NCBI GenBank assembly: GCA_963921195.1
Contig: OY992538.1
Coordinates: 87,667,904-87,731,903 of the forward strand
Source: Pegoplata infirma
Lineage: Eukaryota > Arthropoda > Insecta > Diptera > Anthomyiidae
Direction: 5' to 3'
Length of the DNA: 64,000 bases
Shown: in pieces, positions 33,598 through 46,038 of the stretch
How positions within the stretch are numbered: the stretch's first letter is position 1
Layout: each line of letters begins with the position of its first letter
The notes under the pieces: generated by a model
The model's input: the letters and a program-made list of their open reading frames with translations, nothing else
What the model was told of the DNA's origin: nothing
The model's database searches: none
Made by a program: the position numbers and the translations under genes

Positions 33598-35007
33598 CAC
33601 TCAAAAAATTATGTTAGTAAAATCAACTGAAAATGTCAGTTAAAATAACTAATTTGTAAGTTATTTTGGGGTCAACTACTTTTTCAGTTAAATCAACTAA
33701 CAATGTTAGTTATTTTAACTTACAAAAAACAACTGACTCATGTAGTAAAAACTACTTACATTTGTAGTCAAAACAACTAAAATGTAGTAAAAATAAAATA
33801 ATCAATACATAATTTTTTTTTTTTTTCAAAAAATTTTTCAGAAAAAAAATTGAAGGTCAAATTTTTTCCAATTTTTTTTTTTTAAAGTTGTAAAAAATAA
33901 TGAAACGAAAATTTATTTTTTAGTTTTTGGAAAAAAAACTGAAATTTTTTCATAGATAAAAAATATAATTAACTACTTTAATTAACTGTTACTACATTAC
34001 AGTATTTTTTTGTTAGTTGTACAAAAAAACGACTTAAAATAACTAACAGAAATAGTTGTTTGATATTTTTCATACAAAAACAAGTAAGAAAATTATAGTC
34101 GGTCAAGACCGACCATATAATACCCTACACCAAGGTTTCCCGGAAAATGGGTCCCATGGATCGATTAGATCTATATGTTGTAAAACCTTTAATAAGTGAA
34201 GAAAACACTCACAAATCAAATTTGAGTGAAATAGGCTTCTATTTGTTGACAATAAACCGCTTTAACCGAATATCGGGCGAAATTTTCACAAGGGGCCTGA
34301 GTCCAAAACTGGTCCGATGATTATCAGGTTTGATAAGGTTATTTAAGTACGCGTTTAACATACACAAACAAAATTTTAATTAAATATTTTCTATTTTCAT
34401 GAAATTTGAGACATTTATGTGAAAATCGGGAAGGTGGTTTGTATGGGGGTACAAGAAGAACTGGTCCGATTTCTTTGAAATTCGGAATGATGATATGTGA
34501 AGACAAAACATGTTTACCATCCAAATTTCAAAGCGATACCTTCTACAATACGGTTATTAGAGTCATTTGAGCCAAAACTAAAGAGGACCTTTGTATGGGG
34601 GCTAGGTCTAAATATGGACCGATTTTTTTCAATTTCAATAGGCTTCGTCCTTGGGCCAAGAGAGACTTAAGTTTCAAATTTCAAGTCAATTGATTAAAAA
34701 TTGCGACCTGTATCGTGTTTACACCGTTTACATGGACAGACAGACAGACAGACGGACGGACGGACAGACGGACGGACGGACGGACATCGCTAAATCGACT
34801 CAAAAAGTGATTCTGAGTCGATCGGTATACTTAAAGGTGGGTCTAGGACCAATATTTCGGGTAGTTACAAACATCAGCACAAACTCATTATACCCTGTAC
34901 CACAGTGTGGTGTAGGGTATAACAACTGTGATTGTAGTTGAAAACAACTAACTACGGTAAAATATACAAACAACTAACATGTAGTAACTTGCATAATTTT
35001 CTGAGTG
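33598..35007. mobile_element. TA-flanked MITE with GTTAGTTATTTTAACTAAC word body
   Basis: CACTCAAAAAATTATG starts at 33598 and CATAATTTTCTGAGTG ends at 35007, with TA on both sides (33596-33597, 35008-35009). The body repeats TTAGTTATTTTAACTT, AACAACTAACATGTAGT and similar words. A mini-me element (34079-34922) is inserted near its right end. Confidence 0.7.
34079..34922 (+). mobile_element. mini-me/DINE-like element, subfamily C
   Basis: AACAAGTAAGAAAATTATAG with the stem GTCGGTCAAGACCGAC, then ATAATACCCTACACC, opens it. CAGACAGACAGACGGACGG (about 34738-34790), ATATTTCGGGTAGTTACAAA and GTGGTGTAGGGTATAAC close it. It shares layout but little sequence with A and B. A second C copy lies at 49201-50011 in the opposite orientation. 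Confidence 0.75.
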
Positions 35008-35122
35008 TATGAAATAATATAGAAGCTATTAATATTAAATGAGTATTTAGTAGATTTTTTTTTTAAATTCACTATTTAAAATCAAAACAAATTAGAAAAC
35101 TATAAATTTTTCATAACCAGTA

Positions 35123-35350
35123 CCCGATTTCTGTAACTATGCGAGAAGTTTTCGCAACGAAAAAAATAAAATAACGTTATAGTCATCCAGTATGTCACAG
35201 AGTGATTCAGAAAAAAGCTTTGATTTCTTTTTTGTATTCGATGTTTTTAACACTAGCATCATTGTACTCACCCTGTAGAAAACTAAATGACTACAAAATT
35301 ATTTATTTTTTCTCGATGCGAAAACTTTTCGCATAGTTACAGAAACTGGG
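35123..35350. mobile_element. 228-bp MITE with ~35-bp inverted ends
   Basis: CCCGATTTCTGTAACTATGC at the left pairs with GCATAGTTACAGAAACTGGG at the right, and GAAGTTTTCGCA pairs with TGCGAAAACTTTTC. No target duplication is obvious. Confidence 0.65.
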
Positions 35351-35989
35351 CACAGATTTGTAATATTAAACAACAACAAAATTTAAATAATGTTTCGAAA
35401 ATGGATTTCAAGTAGTAGCACACTCGAAGTAAGAAATCTTTCCAAACAGCTGAAAAATCTGATGAAAATATTCAAAATTTAAGAAATCTGCAGATTTTAG
35501 CAGACAAGGTTTGATAAATTTCTGCTGGAAAATCTTGGATCTAGGATCAGCAGTAAATTTTTCTGAAAAATCTGTTATATTTACACAGAAAAAAATAAAA
35601 AAAAAAAACAAGTTAATTTTTAATAGTATTGAGTAAATAATAACTGAATTTTGCACTAGTAAGCAAATTAAATTCGCGAAAAAATCTCGATGTTTTTACA
35701 AATTTAAAAAAATAACTATCATGGAAAAATTACAAAAAGAAGCAATTACCCATTTGTTAGCCCATCGCCTTCTTTTAACCCTTAAACCCCAGTTATTCAA
35801 ATAATATCAAAAATTTAGAATTAAAATTTTTCTCTTTCACATTTCGAACTTTTATCAAAATCGAAAATTATCACATGTTACACATTTTATATAAAAAGTT
35901 GTCCGTCTTATAGACGTCATAACTAGTATTTGTACTAATATATTTTCAATTTGTTATACCCACTTTACACTATTATACTTTTCCATTAT
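35351..35989. other. AT-rich sequence, no gene
   Basis: It contains a CACAGAAAAAAATAAAA end-like phrase at about 35584 without a partner. No coding signal. Confidence 0.35.
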
Positions 35990-38235
35990 GGGTCATTATT
36001 AGTGAAACCAATCATTAATATTTTTGACCCCCTCCGATATTGATGAAATTTGGTTAAATTCTTACACTACGTAAAAAACTAACAAATGCAAATTTTCAGC
36101 CCTCTAAGTCAACATGGGCCGAAAATACGAAGGGTCGAAATTTCCCCCAAAATCTCCTAGTCGCGACACTTTACACCGTAAAAACTTAATATCGTTGGTT
36201 CTATTATAGCTAGAAAGCCCATTTTTGGTTTGTTTTGAAGCTCATAATATGCTCTACAAGACCTACCATAACCAAAAAAATTTCGAAAAAAAATAAGGGT
36301 TACCTCCCTTATTTTAAGGTCGTGATAAAGGGAGGAGAAAATGGGGAAGATGGTATCCCTCGATTTTTTTTTTACTTGATAATCTTATAGAGAAAGTCCT
36401 AAAGAATATATTCTAAAATTTTTAAGTTGGGACAACAATGGGATCACTCAAAATCAAATTTTTCACAATTTCCCCTAAAATCTCCAAATCGCAACACTGT
36501 TGAACCTTAAAAATTTAATATCATAAGTGCTATTGTAGCTACAGAGCCCATTTTTGTTTGTTTTAAAGCTTATAGTACGCTCTACAATACCTACCTTAAC
36601 CAAAAAATTTTAGAAAAAATGGAAGGGTGCCCCCCTTATTTAAATGTCGTGGCAAAGGGTGGAGAAAATGGGGGGAAAGTATCCCCCGAGTTTTTTTTAC
36701 TTGGTATTCTCAAAGTGCAAGTCCTAATGAACATATCCTAAAATTTTTATGTTGGGACAACAATCAGATCGACCAAAATCAAAATTTTTCACAATTTCCC
36801 CCAAAATCTCCAAGTCGCGACACTCTTGCACATTACAAATTTAATATCGTGGACTGTATTGTACACAGAGAAAAATAAATTTCCAACTGAATATTTCAGT
36901 TGTATAAACTCAAAATTCGGTTGCTGCTACTGAATTTCGCTGTGGCATACCAATTTTTAAGTTGTTTCTATTAAAAGACAGTTGTATTAACAAAATTTAG
37001 TTGTAATTACCAATATTTGGTTGTTTTAACCTTAATACAAATGCATCAACCGAATTTTGGTTGCAACAACTGAATTTCAGTTGGAAATTGGCAAATTTGT
37101 TTTCTGTGTGTAGCTACAGAGTCCATTTTTGGCTTGTTTTAAAGCTCTTAATATGCCCTACAATATTACTATCACAAAAAAAAAAAAAATAAAAAAAATG
37201 AGGGGTGCCTCTTGTATTAAAAGATCGTTGCAAGGGGTGGGGGAAATTGGGGGATAGTATCCCCCAATTTTTTTTAATCTTTTTTTTTTTAAAGAGTAAG
37301 TTCTAGAGAGCATATCCTGAAATTTTTATCTTGGGACTCTAATGGGAGGCGCAAGAATATCGCGATTTGTTGATTTTGGGGGAAAATTTTGAAAAATTTT
37401 GATTTTGGTCTACCCCATTGTTGTCCCAACATAAAAATTGTAGACTATGTTCATTAGGACTTGCACTTTTAGAATACCAAGTAAAAAAAAAATCGGGGGA
37501 TACTTTCCCCCCATTTCCTCAACCCTTTGCCAGTACCTTCAAATAAGGGGGGCACCAATTCCTTTTTTTGGAAAATTTTTTGGTTTTGGTAAGTCTTGTA
37601 GAGCGTATTATAAGCTTTAAAACCAAAAAAATGGGCTCTGTAGCTACAAAAGCACTTTTGATATTAAATTTTTAAGGTTAAAGAGTGTTGCGATTTGGAG
37701 ATTTTGGGGAAAATTGTGAAAAATTTTGATTTTGAGTGATCTCATTGTTGTCCCAACTTAAAAATTTTAGAATATATTCCTTAGGACTTTCTCTAAAAGA
37801 TAAGCAAGTCAAAAAAAAATCGGGGGATACCATCCTCCCCATTTTCTCCTCCGTATATCACGACTTTAAAATAAGGGAGGAAACCCTTATTTTTCTCAAA
37901 AATTTTTTGGTTATGGTAGGTCTTGTAGAGCATATTATGAGCTTCAAATCAAACCAAAAATGGGCTTTCTAGGTATAATAGAACCAACGATATTAAGTTT
38001 TTACGGTGCAAACTGTCCCGACTGGGAGATTTTGGGGGAAATTTTGACCCTCGGTGTTTTCGCCCACTATTTACTTAGAGGGCTGAAAATAAGTTTGCAT
38101 CAATTTATCACTTAGTATTACAACTAAACCAAATTTCATCAAAATCGGAGGGGGTCACGAAAATTTTTAGCTATTTTTGATTGATTTCACTGAGACTGAC
38201 CCTTATACAAGCGTAATTTCACCATGTTAGGGAAA
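35990..38235. mobile_element. Foldback with tandem ~330-bp units in each arm
   Basis: The left arm (about 35990-37290) repeats a unit about three times: CCCAAAATCTCCNAGTCGCG, then TTTAATATCGT, AGCCCATTTTTGGTTTGTTT, CTCTACAAGACCTACC, and ATTTTTATGTTGGGACAACA. The right arm (about 37330-38235) holds inverted copies, and the outer ends also match (CCCCCTCCGATATTGATGAA against CATCAAAATCGGAGGGGG). No protein. The ~83-codon and 78-codon frames inside are accidental. Confidence 0.75.
36864..37110. mobile_element. TA-flanked MITE with CAACTGAAATTCAGTTG word body
   Basis: It has CACAGAGAAAAATAAA at the left and TTTGTTTTCTGTGTG at the right, with TA on both sides. The body repeats CAACTGAATTTCAGTTG and AATTTGGTTG words. 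It interrupts the third unit of the foldback's left arm and is therefore younger. Confidence 0.7.
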
Positions 38236-38940
38236 TATTTTATAAAAATTTTTTGCCGGAAATTGTTCACTCATTGTATACGACCAGGTTTCAATCAAAA
38301 AGTAATGCAAAAATCTATTAGAAGTTGGTAAATTTCGTTGTGTATAATGGAAAAGTGTGATAGTGTAAAGTAGGTATTAGAACATTTTTAATTTTTTACG
38401 TTGTTTTTATTATTAAATACAACCTACTTACTATTTTAATCATGTTTCCGGTTTATGCAAAAGCATAAATTTCTTGTCATACACACATACATATATTGCC
38501 CACTTTTATTTTTTATTAAACTATATACCTACAAAAAACTTGAAAAAAAATCTAGTTTTATTACGAATATATTTGTACTAATTTCATACATACTTTTATA
38601 GAACACGTGGTGTGGGAAAAATTATGGAAATTTCTTATTAATGAATTTAGTCCGGATTTAATAGACGTCAAGTGCCGTTTTTATTATATTTTAATTATTT
38701 ATACATTTTTGAGTTTTTATGTGATTTCTTAGACGAATCTAGAATTTCTAAGAACTCATTCATACTTTCAGACTTAGGTTATCCCTTCTACATATAAAAA
38801 CATTTTAATATTCCAAAATCCATGAAAACCTTAAGCTTTCTACTATACAATTGGTGGTTTCTAAAACATTTAAAAACCAACTGATGATAACACTCTAGCT
38901 GGAGTGTTTGAAACCTATAATTTGTAACTTAACCTTAATA
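38236..38940. other. AT-rich sequence, no feature recognised
   Basis: No repeat structure or frame worth calling. Confidence 0.4.
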
Positions 38941-39476
38941 AAAACAAGTGAGAGTGTTACATTCGGCTGTGCCGAATCTTTTATACCCTCCAACATGTGA
39001 AAAACAATATAAAAAAATCCAGGGGCGTCTTTTTTTGGGAGGGTGGGAGGTGGGTTGGTGGGAGACGACAGGGGGCACCTTTCCCTTGCGATTTTGATTT
39101 TTTTCTGAGATAAGAATGTTGCGTTGCTTATCAAAAGTACAAAAATGCGTTTTTTCTTAGGTTGGTTTAGTTCTCCAAGGGGGAACTTTTTCCCCTTGGT
39201 CCGATTTTGCCCATTTCCGAACTTAATCTGCCTAGGAATATAAGACATATTCGTGCTAAACTTCGGAAGTCCAGCTCTTTTATTTTGGACTGTTTCGTGC
39301 CCTCTACAGACGGATAGACGGACGGACAGACGGACGGACGTCGCTAGAATGTCTTAGAATCGATCACTGATCAATAAAATATATACTTTACGGGGTCCTA
39401 GACCGATATTTCGATGCGTTACACACGGAATGACAAAGTGAGTATACCCCCATACTATGGTTGGAGGGTATAAAAA
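38941..39476 (+). mobile_element. mini-me/DINE-like element, subfamily A
   Basis: AAAACAAGTGAGAGTGTTAC, the stem ATTCGGCTGTGCCGAAT and TATACCCTCCAACATG open it. GACGGACGGACAGACGGACG (about 39308-39340), TACGGGGTCCTAGACCG and TGGTTGGAGGGTATAAAAA close it. It is close to the copy at 8225-8776 in the opposite orientation. Confidence 0.8.
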
Positions 39477-39917
39477 GATTCAGAGCCCTCCCTTGTTTCG
39501 TACTAACAGAATATATTAATACGCAAACACAGCAGTAATAGAACAGAGAAAGAATATTTGTGAAAGAATATCAAATCAATATGTGACGAAAGGGTGAGAT
39601 CTACTACACAGAATGAATTTGAAAAAAATTTCAATCAACAAACACGCGGATTCAATAATTTTTATTTTTTTGAAATACCTCCAATAGAGAAAATTGTTAT
39701 ACCAATCATCAAATTGTAGGTGATTAATTGATATTTTTTTTAATCAAACATTTTTTCAATTTTGATCACAAATTTTATCATTTTTTTATTTATATTCAAT
39801 CAAAATAATGATTGATTTAAATTATGAATTGTAAGCTTATGACCAAATTTTTTTTTATTTTTTTTTGCTTTCCAATATGTTGCCAACAACAAAAAAAGTA
39901 AAACCCGATTATTTTGT
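39477..39917. other. AT-rich sequence, no gene
   Basis: TGATTGATTTAAATTATGA and AATCAAACATTTTTTCAATT words recur at 39600-39850 and may be a word-type MITE, but its ends were not found. Confidence 0.35.
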
Positions 39918-40720
39918 ATATGGGGCATTCCATGTCAAATCAGACACTTTGAAAAATTGTTTTTTTTAGATTTAAAAATTGGTAATTTGTTTTCTTACTT
40001 AAACTTCTTTTACTCATAACATCTTCAATAAAGGTCCAAATTCCATTTTTTTTTTTTAATTTTTGCTTTTTTATGTACTTTAAAAAATTTTTTAAAAGTG
40101 CTCTAGTAAGCGATTTTTAAGTTTTAAAATTTAAATCTCAATTTTGAAAATGTATGTACTCTTTGATTTTTTTGAAATTTTTTTATGTAAAACTTCTATT
40201 GATTCTTCAAATTTTTTGCCCAGTAGGATCGTGGGATAACGATTATTACTATTTTTTAAAATTTTTTAAAATATTTTATTGTAATTTTCAATCTTAAATC
40301 ATTTCTACTGCTCCAATTGTGCGTAATAGAGGGGTCATTTCCAAGACCGACCCCCATTAATTTTTACGTCTAAACATTTCTTCGAAACAAACTAATACCC
40401 TATCTCCAATTACTAAGGGGGCTCCCACACAAAACGAAATTTTTTTAAATTTGCCCCAAACGGTCTAACTGCCCCAAGAGTGCCCTTAGAGCAATCAAAT
40501 GTATGACCGACCCACAATATTTTTTTAGTCAAAAGATTTTCTCTGAACACACCTACTCTCTATCTTTAACTATTAAGGCGGTCCCCATAATTTTTTTTTT
40601 TATTTTTTGTAAATTTGGTTTTTTTTTAATTAGCTTCTATTGGTCCAATGGGGCTTCCGAGAGGGGCCATTAGTAAGACCGACCTCCATTTATTTTTACC
40701 CTCCAACATTTTTGTAAAAT
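39918..40720 (+). mobile_element. Single arm of the palindromic foldback family
   Basis: It starts ATATGGGGCATTCCATGTC like the elements at 2495 and 46749, and carries the same subrepeats (AGACCGACCCCCATTAATTT, GGGGGCTCCCACACAAAACG). It stops near 40720 without a second arm. Confidence 0.7.
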
Positions 40721-40929
40721 GAGTTAAGAGATCAGATGGTGTGAAATATCCTTCGCTTCTTCAAAAATGTGCTTATTCCAACGGACATCGCACTGTATTT
40801 TCATTTTAAATACAACAAAAACAAAAAAAACAACTTGGTTAAATACCTTAGTGTTTTTGTGTTTTTTTTCATATAAATAGTAATAAATTCGGTGATTATT
40901 CATCATCAAACCGATTTTGTTATCTTTGT

Positions 40930-42025
40930 TAATGTTCAGTAGAGTGTCCCTTATTTTGGTAATGTTGGAAATGTTGAGACGGTACCCGCTCATTTTTTTC
41001 CTTTTGACTTAAAATTAACTGAGGAAAAATCTTACGCCCCTACGATCACGCCTTCCCTACGCGACGGAGCCTTTAAGAGCGGGGCCTAAAAAATAATTTT
41101 TCCATACAAACCAAAAATTTTGTTTTTTGATTTTTAATTTTTTTGTTAGTAGTATTAATTATTATTTTACTTGGTTAGCTTATTCACGACAAAAAATTTG
41201 ATTTTGGTGGGATAAGGCTTTCAGCTCTAACAAATTTTTCGAAGAAAAAAATTTAGAGCCGCAGGGGTCCTACGTTAAAAAGTTTTTAAAAAATATATTT
41301 TTTTAGTTTTGAGAAGCAACGGTTTTAGTTATATATATATTCATAAAAAAATATTATTTGTATCTGTGACATCTTTATCGTGTTCTAAAAAAGGGTAAAA
41401 AATTTATTTATGATTTCGATACACGATAAAGATATCACAGATATGAATAATATTTTTTTTTGAATATATATCATTAAAAGCAACATAACAACTAAAACCG
41501 TTGCCTGTCAAAAAAAAAAAAAAAATATTTTTTAAAAAATTTTTTACCGTAGGACCCCTACGGCTATAATTTTTTTTTCGAAAAAGATAAAGATGTCACA
41601 GATATGAATAATAATTTTTTCGAATATATATCATTAAAAGCAACATAACAACTTAAACCGTTGCTTGTCAAAACTAAAAAAAACATTTTTTAAAAATTTT
41701 TTACCGTAGGACCCCAACGGCTTTTTTAGAGCTGAAAGCGTTATCCCACCAAAATCAAATTTTTTGTCGTGAATAAGCTAACCAAGTAATATAATAATTA
41801 GTAACAAAAAAATTAAAAATAAAAAAAGATTTTTTGGTTTGTATGGAAAAATGATTTTTAAGGCCCCGCTCTTTAAGGCCCCTTTGCGTAGGGAAGGCAT
41901 GGTCGTAGGGGCGTAACATTTTTCCTGAGCTATTTTTAAATCAAATGGAAAAAAATTAGTGGGTACCGTCTCAACATTTCCAAAATTTCCAAAATAAGTG
42001 ATACTATGATGTTCAGGCTTAAAAT
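40930..42025. repeat. Inverted repeat with arms of ~470-620 bp
   Basis: The left arm contains GTTGAGACGGTACCCGCTC, TAAGAGCGGGGCC and GATTTTGGTGGGATAAGGC. The right arm holds complements such as GCGTTATCCCACCAAAATC and GGGTACCGTCTCAAC. The right arm has an internal duplication (about 41461-41590 and 41591-41720). The centre near 41400 has ACACGATAAAGAT. No protein. Unrelated in sequence to the 160-bp foldbacks. Confidence 0.7.
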
Positions 42026-42619
42026 ATTTGTCACGATTTCTTTTCTTGCCGATCACCCAAATTTAGATTTTCTTACTTAAAAAACGCAATTTTTGTCATA
42101 TGTTAATTAATTATAAACAATGTTGGCAATTGATACCTTTTCAATACCGTTATCCGTTTCAAAACCCTTTAAATTGAATACCGGTACCAATACCAATACC
42201 GAAACTCAGTTTTGGTATCGGATACCGATATCCAAAAACCTTTTTCCTTCGGTACCGGTATTGAAACGGGTTTTCCTGTAAAAACATGTTTTTTTACAAA
42301 AAAAAAAAATAGAAAATTTGTAATTTTTTTTGTTTTTGTAAATGAAAAATCGTACTCCAAAAGCCTTCGAAGTCTCATAAAAATCAAAAAATCTTTGGGC
42401 ACCCACATCGTGGATTAAGTAAAAATTTCCAAAAAAATCATACTTCAACCGCTATGCGGGAGCGGAAGAAAATTATTGATTTTCTTTGAAATCATTTAGA
42501 CTCTCAATAGAAACTTTCTGAACCCCTTAGTATAGTTTAGTTTTTTGGAGACTTTTATATAATCCGCGATGTGGGTGCCCAAGGATTTTTTTTTGATATT
42601 TATAGGACTTCGTGGTTCA

Positions 42620-42925
42620 AAAATTATTAGCAAAACCGTGAATTTCAAATTGGTTTCACTTTTAGTTCACGTGTTGAAAAACGTCAGAAAATTATTTTAA
42701 AAAGTATTTTTGTCACTCACAAATATTTTTTCAATTTAGCAAAAAAAACTTACACTCGAAAAAAAATTACACTCAAAAAAAATATTGTAATTTTTTTTTC
42801 AAGAATGACTAAAAAAGTTTTATACTCAAAATAAAATATTTCTAATCAAAATTGTTTATTTGTTTTTGCAGCGTGGATATTCATGGATTCAGATAAGTCG
42901 AATTTAACTCTTCTACTTTTTTTAC
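42620..42925 (-). repeat. mini-me subfamily B fragment
   Basis: GCAAAACCGTGAATTTCA, TTCACGTGTTGAAAAACG, ACACTCAAAAAAAATATTG and AAGTCGAATTTAACTCTTC match the B element at 56470-57245, with the other half absent. Confidence 0.6.
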
Positions 42926-43183
42926 ATTTTTTTTACTTTTCTTTTACAAATGAAACATTTTTATGTCAGAATAACTTCAAAGTCCTTTGATCAAGGGGAT
43001 AACAAAATAAAATTTTTTTTGGCCCGGCCCCTTTTGTAAGTGTGGTCCGGCAACGTCCCCGCCGACCCCTAAGAAAACGCTATTTAAATTTTTTTTCATT
43101 TTTAAGGGCATTTTAGCAAAATTGCTAAAAATAATTACGTAAATACGTGTTTTAGGGGCATAAAAAAAGTGGTTTACTTATAA

Positions 43184-43610
43184 CCCAGCAAAAACTTGCA
43201 TTACCAAGTAATGAAATGTGTAATGGGAAATTCAAAAGTTATAACTACTTCTGATTCGAATTACCTTTCCCATTACATTTACAAGCAAATGTGCCAAATG
43301 TAATGATTATCAAACCAGTATTAATAACTAATTACATATATACTTATAGGTAATGAAAAAAATATTTTAAAAAAAAATTTTAAAAAATAAAAAAATATTT
43401 AATTTAATTTTATTTTTATTCAAAATAATGTACAGTGAGTCAAAAAGTGAAAATCTAGTTCTGAATTTTTTTTATTTTATTATAATGACTTATGTAAGTC
43501 ATTATTAATAAGTCATTATTTTACATTTCAAAATAATGCTAAAGGTAATTTTCTGTCATTACTTAGTAATTCGAATGGTAATGATGTGTCATTACCAAGT
43601 TTTTGCTGGG
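43184..43610. mobile_element. MITE CCCAGCAAAAACTTG...CAAGTTTTTGCTGGG
   Basis: There are 15-bp perfect terminal inverted repeats followed by CATTACCAAGTAATG-type words. The same terminus appears at 21719. Length 427 bp, no coding frame, no clear target duplication. Confidence 0.7.
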
Positions 43611-44016
43611 AAAACGCAAAACGAATATTATTTTTTTCAGAATGAAATCACTTTCAAAAATCAAAGTGGAATTGAATTGCATAAAAGTGGGTTCATTCCG
43701 AAAAAATATTTGCTTTGCGTTTTACGAGTAAACCACTTATTCCACTTCCGAACGGAATTGAGTCCTTAGTATTAAAATTGAAAAAAAAAATATTTTTTTT
43801 AAGTTTTTATGCGTTTTTTATATTTTTAGCGTTTTTAATATTTTTAGCATTTTTTTTTCGATAATACCGGTACGTACCGGTATCGACGTTTCGGTATCGG
43901 TAATACCGTAACCGATTCAACTCAAATACCGTAATCGATACCGATACCGAAAAAAATAAAAAAAACGATACAAATACCGATATCGATACCGTTATTCGTT
44001 TCGATTGTCAACCTTG

Positions 44017-44607
44017 ATTATAAGTAGGGATGAGATTTCCATGCACTAAAAAATCGAAAATATGCGCTCAAATATGCACTAAAAAATTAAAAATATGCAC
44101 TAAAAATCCTTGAAATATGCACTAAAAAATAAAATGCGTGCAATAAAAATCTTGTTTTCACTGGAAAAACTTCTTAAAAAACAAAAAATAACGCCGATTT
44201 AAAAAAAGTAACATTTAAAACTTTATATAGGCAAGATTTTTTTAAAAATTGGGAAAATCTATAAAAAAAAATTAACAAGAAAAAAATAATTTTTCTTATT
44301 TTTAAATATTTTTTTAAAATTTAAAATAGTTTTTGAAAAAAATAAATTTCAATTTGTGGTTTTGCTAATTTATGCTAAAATATGCAAAAATATGCACTTA
44401 AAAGTTGGAAATATGCACAAAATATGCATTTAATATCAAAATATGCAAAAATATGCATTTTCACCAAAATATGCAAAAATATGCAAAAACAAATCGATGC
44501 CATTTTAACGCAAATTTCTTGATTCGAAAAGATAATTGGTCGATATCGTTTTTAGACTTTCGACATAAAACATGCATTTGCATGGAAATTTCATCCCTAA
44601 TTATAAG
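44017..44607. mobile_element. hAT MITE (TAGGGATGAGATTTCC) with perfect 8-bp duplication
   Basis: The element is 44025-44599 (575 bp). It starts TAGGGATGAGATTTCCATGC and ends GCATGGAAATTTCATCCCTA. ATTATAAG lies at 44017-44024 and 44600-44607. The body repeats AAAAATATGCACTAAAAA-type words, as does 6723-7220. hAT assignment follows from the 8-bp duplication and TAGGG ends. Confidence 0.85.
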
Positions 44608-45771
44608 TAATCTAATGAGCTGATTGGAAATTGATGCAGATATGATTCTCTTTTATTGGATTTTATTTAGAGTAGATCGGATATACATAACGTAAGATGT
44701 TAGGAGAGTAGGAAAAATACACTACAAAACGCTACAATTTTTTTTTTTTAATTACTGAATCCGTGAAAAAAATTTTTGATATGTATTTATAGTGGTCTAT
44801 AATACATAAAAAATAAGGCCCCGTGCGCAGAACCATTATTTTAAACCAAAAACGCAATTTTCTTAGAAATTCGTGGGACACATGGTTTTTTCGGTAGACA
44901 TTTGGTGTGAAATGCCTCATAGATATTTAAAAAACACAAAAATTATGAAAAAAAATGCCATCCTAAAAAAACGGTACACAATTTTATGTAAAAAAATACT
45001 ATATTTTAGATTTATGCAGGTTTAAGAAAAAAGTTTTGAAAACTGGAAAAATTGAATTTTTGCTGCATTTGCAGCAAAAATTCAATTTTTTCTTAAAAAT
45101 AAACATTTTTTATGCATCGGTATAAAAACGGATAACCGCTAGAATCACATGTTTTTCGAATAGTAGAAATCAGCTAATTTATTTCGAAAATATCGCTTTA
45201 AAAATTAACATAATTTTTTAACTTTTTCAATTTTCGAAGAAAATTATTTTTTTTTTTAAATTTAAAAAAACTGAATCTGAATATGTTTTATTGCCTTTAC
45301 TGTGTACAAAAAAATTAAATAAATTTAAAAACCCTCGGTCAGATTTTATAAAATCTCTGGCGGAATTAATGATATTAAAGAAAATATAATCAAAATTGTA
45401 AAGTTAAATAATTTGAATTAAATACCAAAATATTACCACACTACTACTGTCAGTCGTGAAATATATTTGCATGTACTAATACAAACTTATATCTAACCCG
45501 GTCTTACTTTACAATATATAAAAATGCAACTTTGATGTTTTGCACTTAATGCTTGAATTATTTTATATTAAACAAAAAATAATTCAATCAAAAAGTAAAA
45601 TTGTTTATAGAAATTTAATGAACCATTGTCATGACACTTTTCTGTATAAAAAAGCATCACCTCAAAAACAGCAGGTGAATGAATATTGTATTTATAGTAT
45701 ACTTAAAAGGCATTTCACACTTATTGTCTAAACGATTAATCCGGCTTACAAATTTACTAACCCGATATATA
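44608..45771. other. AT-rich sequence, no gene
   Basis: 45040-45095 has a short foldback (AAAAATTGAATTTTTGCTGC against GCAGCAAAAATTCAATTTTT) around a TTTGC spacer. Otherwise nothing recognised. Confidence 0.4.
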
Positions 45772-46038
45772 CGCACACAAAAATTTTTTTTTTCATGAAC
45801 GATTTTCATAGTATTTATGAACAAATTCATACCATTTATTAACTTTTTCATAATATTTATAAACTTTTTTCATAGTATTTATGAATAAATCATAATATGT
45901 GAAATTTAAGAATTTTTAACATTTTTCATAAATACTATGAAAAAGTTTATAAATATTATGAAAAAGTTAATAAATTGTATGAATTTGTTCATAAATACTA
46001 TGAAAATCGTTCATGGAAAAAACAAATTTTTGTGTGCG
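45772..46038. mobile_element. 267-bp near-perfect palindromic MITE (CGCACACAAAAA)
   Basis: CGCACACAAAAATTTTTT at the left and AAATTTTTGTGTGCG at the right, and the arms pair almost throughout. The body is made of CATAAATACTATGAAAA and TTTATGAATAAAT words. Confidence 0.75.

Larger units (their letters stand above)
42110..44024. mobile_element. hAT-type element with ATACCGATACCG word body
   Basis: The element is 42118-44016. Its ends are CAATGTTGGCAATTG and, inverted, CAAGGTTGACAATCG. The flanks ATTATAAA (42110-42117) and ATTATAAG (44017-44024) match at 7 of 8 bases. Outer parts are dense in GGTATCGATACCG words. Inside are a mini-me B fragment (42620-42925) and a MITE (43184-43610). No transposase. 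Confidence 0.6.
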
